Shown piece after piece: positions 16,282 through 25,064 of a stretch of 64,000 bases of DNA. This stretch comes from Marinobacter alexandrii. Its GTDB lineage: Bacteria > Pseudomonadota > Gammaproteobacteria > Pseudomonadales > Oleiphilaceae. A program made the translations under genes and the position numbers. Positions within the stretch are counted from its first letter, which is position 1. Each line of letters begins with the position of its first letter. Below the pieces are notes generated by a model. The model was not told where the DNA came from. It did not search any database and saw only the letters and a program-made list of their open reading frames with translations. Location: NCBI RefSeq assembly GCF_005871205.1, contig NZ_SWKM01000012.1, forward strand, positions 124,001 to 188,000. Reading direction: 5' to 3'.

Positions 16282-18635
16282 CAATGATCTTCCAGCAGGT
16301 GTGCAGTTAAGTCCTGGCGGCGGGTCGCCAGCGCCTGGGCGGTTTCGACCAACTGGTTAGCAGGCACCGGCCGGCACAGATAGAAGCCTTGGGCGAGATC
16401 ACACCGCCACTGTTGCAGCAGCTGCCAGGCGGCCAGGTTCTCGATGCCCTCGGCCACCACTTTCAGGCCCAGACCATGGGCCATGTCGATGGTCGACTTC
16501 ACGATCAGCTGGTCCTGGGGTTCGGTGTCCAGGTTCAGGACAAAGGATTTGTCGATTTTCAGCTCCTGCACCGGTAGCTTGCGCAGCTGTGACAGGGAGG
16601 AGTAACCGGTGCCGAAATCGTCCACTGACAGGGTCATGCCCAGTGCTTTGAGCCGGTTTAGGGTCGCCATGGCCTCTTCGGGATCCTTCATCAGGGCACT
16701 TTCCGTCACCTCCAGGGTGATTCGTTCCATGCCGTGGTGCCAGTTGGCGAAGGCCTTGGTGAGGTGATCGGTCAGCTCCGGCCAGGTCAGGTCCATGGCC
16801 GACAGGTTGATGGCGACACCGGCGTCGACACCCTGCCCGGCCCAGGCCCGTGCGTCCTCGGCGACGCGCTCAAGGATATGGGCGGTCAGGTCGTGAATCT
16901 GACCAGACTGCTCAGCCAGGAAAATGAACTCCTCCGGGGAGACAAAACCGAGCTCCGGGTGAATCCAACGCACCAGAGCCTCAACCTGAACCAGTTCACC
17001 GGTTCGGAGGTCCAGCTTAGGCTGGTAGTTCATGTGCAGGCCACGATTGCTGATGGCGGTGTGCAAATCGGCGGTCAGCTGCAGTTCACGCAGGTGGCTT
17101 TCGTCCTGGCCTGGGTGGTACCGGGTAACGGGCTCCGGGTGATCCTCAGCTTGCTCGAAGGTCAGGTTCAGGCGCCGGCGCAGTTCGTTAGTGTTGGACG
17201 CGTCGGCAGGTAATTCCATAGTGACCATGATGGCGCGTACTGAAAATGGGCTGTTGTTGATTTGTTGGGGTGACTGGACCATGTGTAAGAGGTGTCGAGC
17301 GAGGGCATCGACTTGCTCTGGACTGCTTGCTGGCACCAAGGCCAGGAATTCACCTCCCCCGGTCCGTGCAATCATTCGAGCATCGGGGAGTTCTTTGCTT
17401 AAGCGTCGGCCAACGCCTACGAGCACAGCGTCACCAAACTCCAGGCCAAGGGTGTCGTTGATATCGGCCAGGTCGTTCAACTGAACTCCGATCAGCGTGC
17501 AGGCCTCACCGTTCTCGAACAGGGCCTGAGCCGACTGCATCAGCGCGTTGCGGTTGCCGAGGCCTGTTACGTCATCGTGGGTGGCAGCATACCGAATTTG
17601 AGCTTCCCGCTCCCGCAGTCGGACCAGCATGTCACGAAGGGCATTTCGCAATTGTTTCAATTCCCCTCCGGTGCGGATATCGGGCGGAGTCGGATTCTGG
17701 CCATCGCCTACGGCGCGGGCATAGTCGGCCAGCTGCAACACTGGCTTGCCGAGCATGCGGGCGATAATCAGAGCCAGAACGATGGCGAGCACCAGGATGC
17801 CACCTACAAAAAGGGCGATAACCTTGGCTCGGGTGTAATAGTTCTCAAGGGTGGCTTGCCGGCTAATCATTAACACCGCCTGGATATCGCCGGTGTTGGA
17901 GTTCCCAAGATCAATGGCGCGGCTGAAATAGTGCTGACGATTCAGCAGCATTCCCGGGTTGTCGGTGCTTTCGGCCAGCTCGTTCTCAATGTCCATGTCA
18001 TCTGCCGAGGTGGTGGCAATGACCTCATAGGGTGTGTTGCTGTCGGGACGCGCCCGGAATGTGACTTGGGTCCCACTCAGGCGGGCAATAACCAGCGCCA
18101 GCGATTGATCGAGGGCAAAGCCGGCAACTAGCCGGGCCCGAAGTCCGGCGCCCTCAACTGGGACCTCTAATACCTCATAGCCTCGACCATCCAGGTAAGC
18201 GAAGGCGCGGTCAATGCCCTGGCTGGTTCCGAGACTGATGAGAGCGTCGCGCATCTCCGGGGACTTCTGTTTCACAGTGGAGGCTATCAGTGCGCCGTCG
18301 TTGTCGATCAGCACCGAAAAATCAGCTTGGGCACGCCGGCTGTGGTTTTCCAGGGCACTGTAAATGGTGTCTGGATCACCGCTGGCTACTGCTGAGCGAA
18401 AGCCAAAATCTTGAACCACCACTCTGAGTCGCGACAGGATCAGTTCGGTTCTGCGGTCCAGAATTTCACGAGACATTCGTTCGCCGATGGTTAGTTGCTC
18501 GTTGGCGCGACTCTTTTCGTCTTCAAACAAGTAGATCATGAACAGGGCGGCCATGATCAGGCTGACTACGACCACCAGTGCAATCATGACGGCGATCAAT
18601 CGGCCCCTAAAGCCCATGTATGTCTGCAGTTTCAT
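16281..18635 (-). CDS. HAMP–GGDEF–EAL c-di-GMP phosphodiesterase
   Basis: 784 residues: N-terminal membrane anchor, periplasmic sensor of about 240 residues, second membrane segment with HAMP (about 275–340), GGDEF-like domain, EAL domain (about 525–770). The cyclase loop is GGGEF (near residue 425), so the cyclase is probably inactive. The EAL residues are all there: EALVRW, INLSAMDL, EVTESAL, DDFGTGYSSL, KIDKSF, AEGIE, QGF. It should therefore hydrolyse c-di-GMP in response to a periplasmic signal. The gene is coupled by TGATG overlaps to both neighbours, so its sensor probably works with the upstream cupredoxin-like protein (inference). Confidence 0.92.
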   Translation of the reverse strand: MKLQTYMGFRGRLIAVMIALVVVVSLIMAALFMIYLFEDEKSRANEQLTIGERMSREILDRRTELILSRLRVVVQDFGFRSAVASGDPDTIYSALENHSRRAQADFSVLIDNDGALIASTVKQKSPEMRDALISLGTSQGIDRAFAYLDGRGYEVLEVPVEGAGLRARLVAGFALDQSLALVIARLSGTQVTFRARPDSNTPYEVIATTSADDMDIENELAESTDNPGMLLNRQHYFSRAIDLGNSNTGDIQAVLMISRQATLENYYTRAKVIALFVGGILVLAIVLALIIARMLGKPVLQLADYARAVGDGQNPTPPDIRTGGELKQLRNALRDMLVRLREREAQIRYAATHDDVTGLGNRNALMQSAQALFENGEACTLIGVQLNDLADINDTLGLEFGDAVLVGVGRRLSKELPDARMIARTGGGEFLALVPASSPEQVDALARHLLHMVQSPQQINNSPFSVRAIMVTMELPADASNTNELRRRLNLTFEQAEDHPEPVTRYHPGQDESHLRELQLTADLHTAISNRGLHMNYQPKLDLRTGELVQVEALVRWIHPELGFVSPEEFIFLAEQSGQIHDLTAHILERVAEDARAWAGQGVDAGVAINLSAMDLTWPELTDHLTKAFANWHHGMERITLEVTESALMKDPEEAMATLNRLKALGMTLSVDDFGTGYSSLSQLRKLPVQELKIDKSFVLNLDTEPQDQLIVKSTIDMAHGLGLKVVAEGIENLAAWQLLQQWRCDLAQGFYLCRPVPANQLVETAQALATRRQDLTAHLLEDH

Positions 18636-19270
18636 CAAAGCTCTTGGAAGCGCCGTTGCAAAAGGTTTATGGAGTCGTCCATTTCAGGCTCAGGAACCAG
18701 ATCAATGGACAGTGAGTGTTCGCTGCCGCTATCCCAAGTCCGGGTAATTGGCTGGGTATTGTCCGGCAGGCGCGGATGCCAGATCTTGAGTGTTACCGGC
18801 TCAGCGGCCGTCACCGGTAGGGTTACGCGGCCGGTGACATCAGTTTGGCCAATAGCAGCGGTTTGGCTGATCACGATGAACGCCTGCATGTGGTCGTGAA
18901 TGTTGCAGCCCAGTTCAACAATACCTGGCTGGTCGAACAGCACCGGAACCTGGGGCTTTCCAGCATACAGCTCTATGTTGAAGGTTTTCGCCGGGGAAAA
19001 CGAGTACACGTGGTGCTGGGTGTTGTCGCGGTTGGGAAATTCGACCTGTGAACCGACCGGCAGGATCAGGATCTTGGGGTGGAATTCGCGATCTTTCTGG
19101 TAGATTTCGGCGGTTACCGGGACCACCTCATCGACTCGGTCCAGATAAACTACGGCATCGGCGACCGGTGTGTTGTCGTCTGAGGCGGTGATGGTGAGGC
19201 TCAGATTAGCTGCCAGTGCCGACATGGGCCACAACAAGAACGCCAGCACTGCGGCTGTTACTTTTCTCAT
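18635..19270 (-). CDS. Periplasmic cupredoxin-like protein (methylamine utilisation protein-like)
   Basis: 211 residues with a signal peptide ending ALA-ANL. A plastocyanin-like fold follows: FPNRDNTQHHVYSFSPAKTF supplies the first histidines, and the ligand loop is CNIHDHM (Cys, His, Met). An all-beta C-terminal domain with a carboxypeptidase-regulatory look follows (TGRVTLPV). The type I copper ligands look complete, so copper binding or electron transfer in the periplasm is likely. It is the first gene of the operon; AGAGG precedes the ATG. Databases often call relatives methylamine utilisation proteins, but no mau genes are here. Confidence 0.82.
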   Translation of the reverse strand: MRKVTAAVLAFLLWPMSALAANLSLTITASDDNTPVADAVVYLDRVDEVVPVTAEIYQKDREFHPKILILPVGSQVEFPNRDNTQHHVYSFSPAKTFNIELYAGKPQVPVLFDQPGIVELGCNIHDHMQAFIVISQTAAIGQTDVTGRVTLPVTAAEPVTLKIWHPRLPDNTQPITRTWDSGSEHSLSIDLVPEPEMDDSINLLQRRFQEL

Positions 19271-19286
19271 GAATCCTCTGAACCTA

Positions 19287-19976
19287 TCAGGCTATTCCTG
19301 ACCCCAGGGAAAATCGAATGTGGTTCCGAACCAGTAAATTTTCCCAGTAATGCCGCATCCAGTCCCAGGCGGCGTTGTTTACCTGTTCTACGAACGGATC
19401 CAGGTTCAGCTCATAGTAGTCAGGCGTACCGGCGATCTGGAGCACGGTGACGGTGATTGCATCGTCCAGCTCATTTGAGAAGGGTTCGCCAATAAGCTGA
19501 TGGGTCAGTAGGTTAGCACGGGTGGCCTCGATATCCACCAAATCGCTGGCGCGAATGGAGCGATTGTTCTCGTACATTTCCTCCATCAGGCGGTGGCACA
19601 GATAAGCCCGAATCAGTAAGCCATCGAGACCGTCGTATTTCACAATCAGCGCCGACGGCCGTGTGAAGTATTGGGTGGCCGCATCCACAAAGGGGGCGAA
19701 CAGCTCGGCCTTGCCTGCTTCCCGGGCGCAGGCTTCGACACATTCGATCAGGCGGGGCGCCATCTCAATGTATTCCACCGCAAACTGGAACAGCGACGTG
19801 GCCGGTTGATAGCCGTCAATAGTCACGGACGAAGGCAGGCAGGCCGCCTTCTCCCTGAGTTGGTGGAGAAAGATGCCAGAACGTGCTTCCTTGCGTCGTG
19901 CTTGATCAATGATCTCGAGAACCACCTGTGGTGTCATGCCAGGAGATGCCGATGTTTTAACGAATTGAGGTCGCAA
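19287..19976 (-). CDS. Uncharacterised protein, mostly helical
   Basis: 229 residues with no signal or membrane segment, rich in helix-forming residues; I do not recognise a family. Visible stretches include VTVLQIAGTPDYYELNLDPFVEQVNNAAWDWMRHYWENLL. The start appears to be TTG with GGGAGG four bases upstream; an ATG 39 bases later (19937) is the alternative. The stop lies 16 bases before the cupredoxin-like gene, so it is probably the leader gene of that operon and perhaps a fifth component. Function unknown. Confidence 0.7.
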   Translation of the reverse strand: MRPQFVKTSASPGMTPQVVLEIIDQARRKEARSGIFLHQLREKAACLPSSVTIDGYQPATSLFQFAVEYIEMAPRLIECVEACAREAGKAELFAPFVDAATQYFTRPSALIVKYDGLDGLLIRAYLCHRLMEEMYENNRSIRASDLVDIEATRANLLTHQLIGEPFSNELDDAITVTVLQIAGTPDYYELNLDPFVEQVNNAAWDWMRHYWENLLVRNHIRFSLGSGIA

Positions 19977-20136
19977 GGCCCCTCCCGTTGTCCGAATACC
20001 TTATATGGGTAGGTAAGCAGCGGCGGACGATCCACTACAGGCCTGCCATTTCCGACAAGTGTAGTCGACATTTCGGGCCTTGCCGGTGCAATGTCAGGAA
20101 AAAACAGGTGCCCGTTATTACGCTCCGGCCGGGTGT

Positions 20137-21462
20137 TCAGGCGCGTTCAAACCAGCGCTGATGTCGGCTGTGGGACCAGCACAACCAGCCCATGCTGAAC
20201 GCCCGTGCCAGCATCAGGCAGATCAGTGAAAACCACAGGCCGTGGTTGCCCCAACCGGTGGTGAGCCACCACACCGGCAGGAACACCACCAGCGCCGAAA
20301 ACAGCATGGTGTTCTGCATGTCCCGGGTGCGCGTGGCACCGATGAAAATACCGTCCAGTAGAAAACCCCAGACCGCGGCAAACGGCAGCAGCCAGAGCCA
20401 GGGCAGGTATTGCCAGGCGGTAGTGCGCACCTCTTCGATGCCAGTCAGCAGGGCAATCAGCCCTCGTCCCCCCGCGACAAACACCACGGTCAGCAACAGG
20501 GCGCCCCAGAGCGACCAGCGCAGGGCACTGCGGAACACCGCCCGGAACCGAATCCGACTGCCCTTGCCGATGGCTTCACCAATCAGGGCCTCGGCGGCAT
20601 TGGCAAAGCCATCCAGGGCATTGGAGATGAGCAGCAGGAAGGTCAGCAGCACCGCGTTGGCGGCCAGGATGGTGTCGCCCTGGCGGGCGCCCTGGGCGGT
20701 AAAAAACGCCAGCACCAATAGCAGGGCAATGGTGCGAACCATGATGAACCGGTTGACCTGGAGAATGGCCAGGTAGTCGCTCAGTTGGCCGAACAGGGCC
20801 CGGGTCAGACGCTGGTCTTCCGGCAGCCGGGTCAGCACGATGGCAAAACCGATGCCGGCGGCGCCGTATTCGGCAATCACTGTGGCGATGGCAACGCCCC
20901 GGCTGTTCCAGCCCAGGCCGGTAACAAACAGGATATCCAGCACAATGTTCAGGCCATTGGCGACGATCAGCATGATCATCGGGCCGCGTGCGAACTGGGT
21001 GCCGATCAGCCAGCCCACCAGGGTGTACTGGCACAGCACCGCCGGCGCACTCCAGATCCGGATGGCGGCGTACTCGGCGGCCAGGCTGCTGACGTCCGGG
21101 CTGGGGTTCATCAGATTCAGGCCCAGGCCAATCAGCGGCTGGTGCAACAGGATCAGCAACAGCCCGATGGCCACCGACAGCAGCACCGAGCGCAGCAGCA
21201 GGGCGACCTGACCAAACCGGTCGCGCTTGCCCCAGGCCTGGGCCGCCAGGCCGGTTGTGCCCATGCGCATGAAGCCAAAAGTCCAGTACAGGATGCTGAA
21301 CAGGTTGGCGCCGACGGCTACCGCGCCGAGGTATTCCGGACTGTCCAGGTGGCCCAGCACGGCAGTATCCACCAGGCCGAGCAGCGGGACGGTCAGATTG
21401 GTTAGCATCAGGGGCCAGGCCAGGGCCCAGAGGCGTCGGTCAATGGCGGGCAGGTGGAACAT
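20137..21462 (-). CDS. MATE family efflux transporter (DinF-like)
   Basis: 441 residues and 12 membrane segments in two homologous halves. Typical MATE stretches: ALAWPLMLTNLTVPLLGLVDTAVLGHL at the start, and the LAAQAWGKRDR motif near residue 75. MATE proteins export drugs, toxins or metabolites from the cytoplasm against sodium or proton uptake. DinF-type members are placed by the conserved N-terminal sequence; the substrate is unknown. It is a single gene, divergent from the oxidase cluster. Confidence 0.92.
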   Translation of the reverse strand: MFHLPAIDRRLWALAWPLMLTNLTVPLLGLVDTAVLGHLDSPEYLGAVAVGANLFSILYWTFGFMRMGTTGLAAQAWGKRDRFGQVALLLRSVLLSVAIGLLLILLHQPLIGLGLNLMNPSPDVSSLAAEYAAIRIWSAPAVLCQYTLVGWLIGTQFARGPMIMLIVANGLNIVLDILFVTGLGWNSRGVAIATVIAEYGAAGIGFAIVLTRLPEDQRLTRALFGQLSDYLAILQVNRFIMVRTIALLLVLAFFTAQGARQGDTILAANAVLLTFLLLISNALDGFANAAEALIGEAIGKGSRIRFRAVFRSALRWSLWGALLLTVVFVAGGRGLIALLTGIEEVRTTAWQYLPWLWLLPFAAVWGFLLDGIFIGATRTRDMQNTMLFSALVVFLPVWWLTTGWGNHGLWFSLICLMLARAFSMGWLCWSHSRHQRWFERA

Positions 21463-21521
21463 CCTATATCGCTCTGTTTTTTAGAAATGCGTGGTTAGCA
21501 TTTTTGGATTTAACTGATTTT

Positions 21522-21550
21522 TTAGCCTTTTTCGGATCTGTGTCTATACT
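21522..21550 (+). promoter_or_regulatory. Possible sigma-70 promoter of the cytochrome oxidase operon
   Basis: A good –10 box TATACT (21545–21550) and a weak –35 box TTAGCC (21522–21527), 17 bases apart, about 110 bases before coxB. The flank is T-rich. Just before the coxB ATG, CTGTG-gaga-CACAG could place the GGAGA ribosome site at a small hairpin loop. This is a weak call. Confidence 0.4.
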
Positions 21551-21667
21551 CGTTTCTGAGGTATCCATAAGCAGGCTTCCACACTGATTCCAGGGTGTAT
21601 GCGAGCGCCCGAAAAATCAGTGGGATAACGCAAATCCGACAAGAATAACACTCTGTGGAGACACAGT

Positions 21668-22792
21668 ATGCGCGTGCACGCTCAGCGGGCAGGTGCCCTG
21701 TTAGGTGGTCTGATGTTCCCGGCCGTGTCCCTGGCGGACTGGACGTTGAACATGACCCCCGGGGTGACCGGCACCAGTAACGAAATATTCAGCCTTCACA
21801 TGATCATTCTCTGGATCTGTGTCGCCATTGGCGTCGTGGTGTTCGGAGTCATGTTCTGGTCCATCTTCGCCCATCGAAAATCCCAGGGTTACAAGCCTGC
21901 GAATTTTCACGAGAACACGCTGGTGGAGATTCTCTGGACGATCATCCCCTTTGTCATCCTGGTGGTAATGGCGATTCCGGCCACCGCCACCCTGGTGGAC
22001 ATGTACGACACCACTGAATCCGATGTCGACATCAAGGTCACCGGCTATCAGTGGAAATGGCAGTACGAATACATCGATGAAGATTTTGGCTATTTCTCCA
22101 ATCTCTCCACACCTCGTGACCAGATCAACAACCGGCAGGCCAAAGGTAAGAACTACCTGCTGGAAGTGGATAACCCCCTGATCATCCCCGTGGGCAAGAA
22201 AGTACGTTTCCTGGTGACGGCGAATGACGTGATCCACTCCTGGTGGGTGCCGGCCTTTGGCGTCAAGAAAGACGCCATCCCCGGCTTCATCAACGAAACC
22301 TGGACCCGGGTCGACGAGCCCGGCACCTATCGTGGCCAGTGCACCGAACTTTGCGGCAAGGACCACGGCTTCATGCCGGTGGTGGTCAAGGCGGTGCCCC
22401 AGGAGGAATACGACACCTGGGTGGCGGAGCAGAAAGTTGCGGCCGAAAAAGAGCGTGAGTTGACCCAGAAAGACTGGACCATGGCCGAGCTGATGGAGCG
22501 CGGCGAGAAAGCCTATCAGACCGCCTGCGCGGCCTGTCACCAGGCGGACGGCAGCGGTGCGCCCCCGGCCTTCCCGGCCCTCAAGGGTAGCAAGATTGCC
22601 ATCGAGGACATGGCCGCCCACATCGATATCGTGGTTAACGGCAAGTCCGGTACTGCTATGCAGGCCTTCGGCAATCAGCTGAGCGAGGTCGACCTGGCCG
22701 CGGTGATTACCTACGAGCGTAATGCCTGGGGTAATAACACCGGCGAGATGGTCACGCCCAAAGAGATCTTTGATTACAAGAACGAGCAGTAA
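21668..22792 (+). CDS. coxB: Cytochrome c oxidase subunit II with fused cytochrome c domain
   Basis: 374 residues: signal peptide (ending SLA-DW), two membrane helices, a cupredoxin domain with the CuA motif CTELCGKDHGFM (C225 and C229), and a C-terminal class I cytochrome c with haem motif CAACH at 287–291. It accepts electrons from soluble or membrane cytochrome c and passes them to haem a. The fused haem domain marks a caa3-type subunit II, as in many marine gammaproteobacteria. It is the first gene of the oxidase cluster; GGAGA precedes the ATG. Confidence 0.97.
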   Translation: MRVHAQRAGALLGGLMFPAVSLADWTLNMTPGVTGTSNEIFSLHMIILWICVAIGVVVFGVMFWSIFAHRKSQGYKPANFHENTLVEILWTIIPFVILVVMAIPATATLVDMYDTTESDVDIKVTGYQWKWQYEYIDEDFGYFSNLSTPRDQINNRQAKGKNYLLEVDNPLIIPVGKKVRFLVTANDVIHSWWVPAFGVKKDAIPGFINETWTRVDEPGTYRGQCTELCGKDHGFMPVVVKAVPQEEYDTWVAEQKVAAEKERELTQKDWTMAELMERGEKAYQTACAACHQADGSGAPPAFPALKGSKIAIEDMAAHIDIVVNGKSGTAMQAFGNQLSEVDLAAVITYERNAWGNNTGEMVTPKEIFDYKNEQ

Positions 22793-22849
22793 TCAACGCC
22801 AGATAACAGATATCACCAGCCACAATAAATGGCGGTAACGGGGGTTTTC

Positions 22850-24433
22850 ATGAGTGCGGTTGCAGATACCCACGCCCAGGATCATCATCACGGCCCGGCT
22901 AAAGGCTTCAGCCGCTGGCTGTTGACCACCAACCACAAAGATATAGGTACCATGTACCTGATCTTCAGTTTTGCCATGTTCCTGCTCGGTGGAACCATGG
23001 CGATGGTCATTCGGGCCGAACTGTTCCAGCCCGGGTTGCAGATTGTGCAACCGGAATTCTTCAACCAGATGACCACCATGCACGGACTGATCATGGTGTT
23101 CGGGGCGGTCATGCCGGCGTTTGTCGGCCTGGCCAACTGGATGCTGCCGCTGATGATCGGTGCCCCCGACATGGCGCTGCCGCGGATGAACAACTGGAGT
23201 TTCTGGCTGCTGCCCTGTGCCTTCCTGATCCTGGTTTCAACCCTGTTCATGGAAGGCGGTGCGCCCAACTTCGGCTGGACCTTCTACGCACCCCTGTCGA
23301 CGACCTATGGCCCGCCGAGTACCACCTTCTTTATCTTCGCCGTCCATATCATGGGGATCTCCTCGATCATGGGCGCGATCAACGTCATTGCCACCATTCT
23401 GAACCTGCGTGCCCCGGGCATGACCCTGATGAAAATGCCCCTGTTCGTCTGGACCTGGCTGATCACCGCGTTCCTGCTGATTGCGGTGATGCCGGTGCTG
23501 GCGGGTGTGGTCACCATGATGCTGATGGATATCAACTTCGGCACCAGCTTCTTTGACGCCTCCGGCGGCGGCGACCCGGTGCTGTTCCAGCATGTGTTCT
23601 GGTTCTTCGGCCACCCCGAGGTCTACATCATGATCCTGCCCGCCTTCGGCGCGGTCTCCCACATCATCCCGGCGTTCTCCCGAAAACCGCTGTTTGGCTA
23701 CGCCTCCATGGTGTACGCGGTGGGTGCCATCGCCCTGCTGTCGTTCGTGGTCTGGGCTCACCACATGTTCACCGTGGGCATCCCCATCGCCGGCCAGCTG
23801 TTCTTCATGTACGCCACCATGCTGATTGCCGTGCCCACCGGGGTGAAGGTATTTAACTGGGTGGCCACCATGTTCCGCGGTGCGCTCAGCTTCGAGGCCC
23901 CCATGCTGTTTGCGGTTGCCTTCGTGATCCTGTTCACCATCGGTGGTTTCTCCGGTCTGATGCTGGCCATTGCCCCGGCTGACTTTCAGTACCACGACAC
24001 CTATTTTGTGGTGGCGCACTTCCACTACGTGCTGGTGCCCGGCGCGATCTTCGGCATCTTTGCCTCCGCCTACTTCTGGCTGCCCAAGTGGACTGGCCAC
24101 ATGTACGACGAGACTCTGGCCCAGACCCATTTCTGGCTGTCGTTCATCGGCATGAACCTGGCATTTTTCCCTATGCACTTCTTGGGGCTGGCGGGCATGC
24201 CGCGGCGGATTCCGGATTACGCCCTGCAGTTCGCCGATTTCAACATGGTCTCCAGTGTCGGCGCCTTCATGTTCGGGGCTACCCAGCTGCTGTTCCTGTT
24301 CATTGTGGTGAAATGCGTTCGTGGTGGTAAGGCGGCTGCCGCCCAGCCCTGGGATGGTGCCGAAGGCCTGGAGTGGACGGTACCGTCCCCCGCGCCTTAC
24401 CACACCTTCGCCACGCCCCCGGAAGTGAAGTAG
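22850..24433 (+). CDS. ctaD: Cytochrome c oxidase subunit I
   Basis: 527 residues with 12 membrane helices. The proton-pumping core is visible: HPEVYIMILPAFG with the His–Tyr pair, the HHMF copper ligands and HFHYVL haem ligands. This subunit holds haem a, haem a3 and CuB in the inner membrane and reduces O2 to water. I took the ATG at 22850, which has GGGGG about seven bases upstream; an ATG 21 bases earlier lacks a ribosome site. Confidence 0.98.
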   Translation: MSAVADTHAQDHHHGPAKGFSRWLLTTNHKDIGTMYLIFSFAMFLLGGTMAMVIRAELFQPGLQIVQPEFFNQMTTMHGLIMVFGAVMPAFVGLANWMLPLMIGAPDMALPRMNNWSFWLLPCAFLILVSTLFMEGGAPNFGWTFYAPLSTTYGPPSTTFFIFAVHIMGISSIMGAINVIATILNLRAPGMTLMKMPLFVWTWLITAFLLIAVMPVLAGVVTMMLMDINFGTSFFDASGGGDPVLFQHVFWFFGHPEVYIMILPAFGAVSHIIPAFSRKPLFGYASMVYAVGAIALLSFVVWAHHMFTVGIPIAGQLFFMYATMLIAVPTGVKVFNWVATMFRGALSFEAPMLFAVAFVILFTIGGFSGLMLAIAPADFQYHDTYFVVAHFHYVLVPGAIFGIFASAYFWLPKWTGHMYDETLAQTHFWLSFIGMNLAFFPMHFLGLAGMPRRIPDYALQFADFNMVSSVGAFMFGATQLLFLFIVVKCVRGGKAAAAQPWDGAEGLEWTVPSPAPYHTFATPPEVK

Positions 24434-24445
24434 GCGAGGCCCGAG

Positions 24446-25048
24446 ATGGACGAGCGCACTCCGGAAGCCGAAGCACGCCCCCGCACCAATGCGCGGGTGG
24501 TGTCCTGGTGCCTGGCCGGGGTGGTGGGCATGTTTGCCTTTGGCTTTGCCCTGGTGCCGCTGTACGACGTGTTCTGCGAAATCACCGGCATCAACGGCAA
24601 GACCGGTGGCCGCTACGAGGCAGTAGCGGCGGCCGAGGCCGATGTCACCCGCACGGTGCAGGTGCAGTTCCTGGCCCAGAACGGTCCGGGCATGCCCTGG
24701 ACCTTCCGGCCGGTCACCCGGAGCATCGACGTTCATCCCGGTGAGCTGGTCACCGTCGCCTTCTTCGCCCAGAACCCGACCGGTGCAGCGATGGTAGGCC
24801 AGGCAGTTCCGAGCCTGTCGCCGTCCGAAGGCACCCTGTATTTCCATAAGACCGAGTGTTTCTGCTTTAACCAGCAACCCCTGGCGGCGGGTGAAAGCAC
24901 AGAGATGCCGCTGGTGTTTATCGTTGACCGGGATCTGCCCGAGCACATAACCAAGCTGACCCTGTCCTACACGCTCTACGATCAGAGTAAAACGGCCACG
25001 GTGTCAGACATGGATCGACCCATCACAACAACAAACGAAAACGGCTAA
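24446..25048 (+). CDS. ctaG: Cytochrome c oxidase assembly protein CtaG (CuB chaperone)
   Basis: 200 residues: cytoplasmic N-terminus, one membrane helix (about 20–42), and a periplasmic immunoglobulin-like domain. The copper-binding CxC is in KTECFCFNQQPL. CtaG/Cox11 delivers copper to the CuB site of subunit I. The position between ctaD and ctaE is the conserved one. GAGG lies six bases before the start. Confidence 0.96.
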   Translation: MDERTPEAEARPRTNARVVSWCLAGVVGMFAFGFALVPLYDVFCEITGINGKTGGRYEAVAAAEADVTRTVQVQFLAQNGPGMPWTFRPVTRSIDVHPGELVTVAFFAQNPTGAAMVGQAVPSLSPSEGTLYFHKTECFCFNQQPLAAGESTEMPLVFIVDRDLPEHITKLTLSYTLYDQSKTATVSDMDRPITTTNENG

Positions 25049-25064
25049 GCCATCGGAGATTGTC

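Noticed and set aside
18635..19270. Assigning the cupredoxin-like protein to methylamine oxidation
   Set aside because: No mauA/B or amine dehydrogenase genes are near; the database name for relatives is not evidence of function.
23237..24946. Open frame of about 569 codons on the minus strand opposite ctaD/ctaG
   Set aside because: Shadow of the cytochrome oxidase genes, His/Gly/Gln-rich with no family match.
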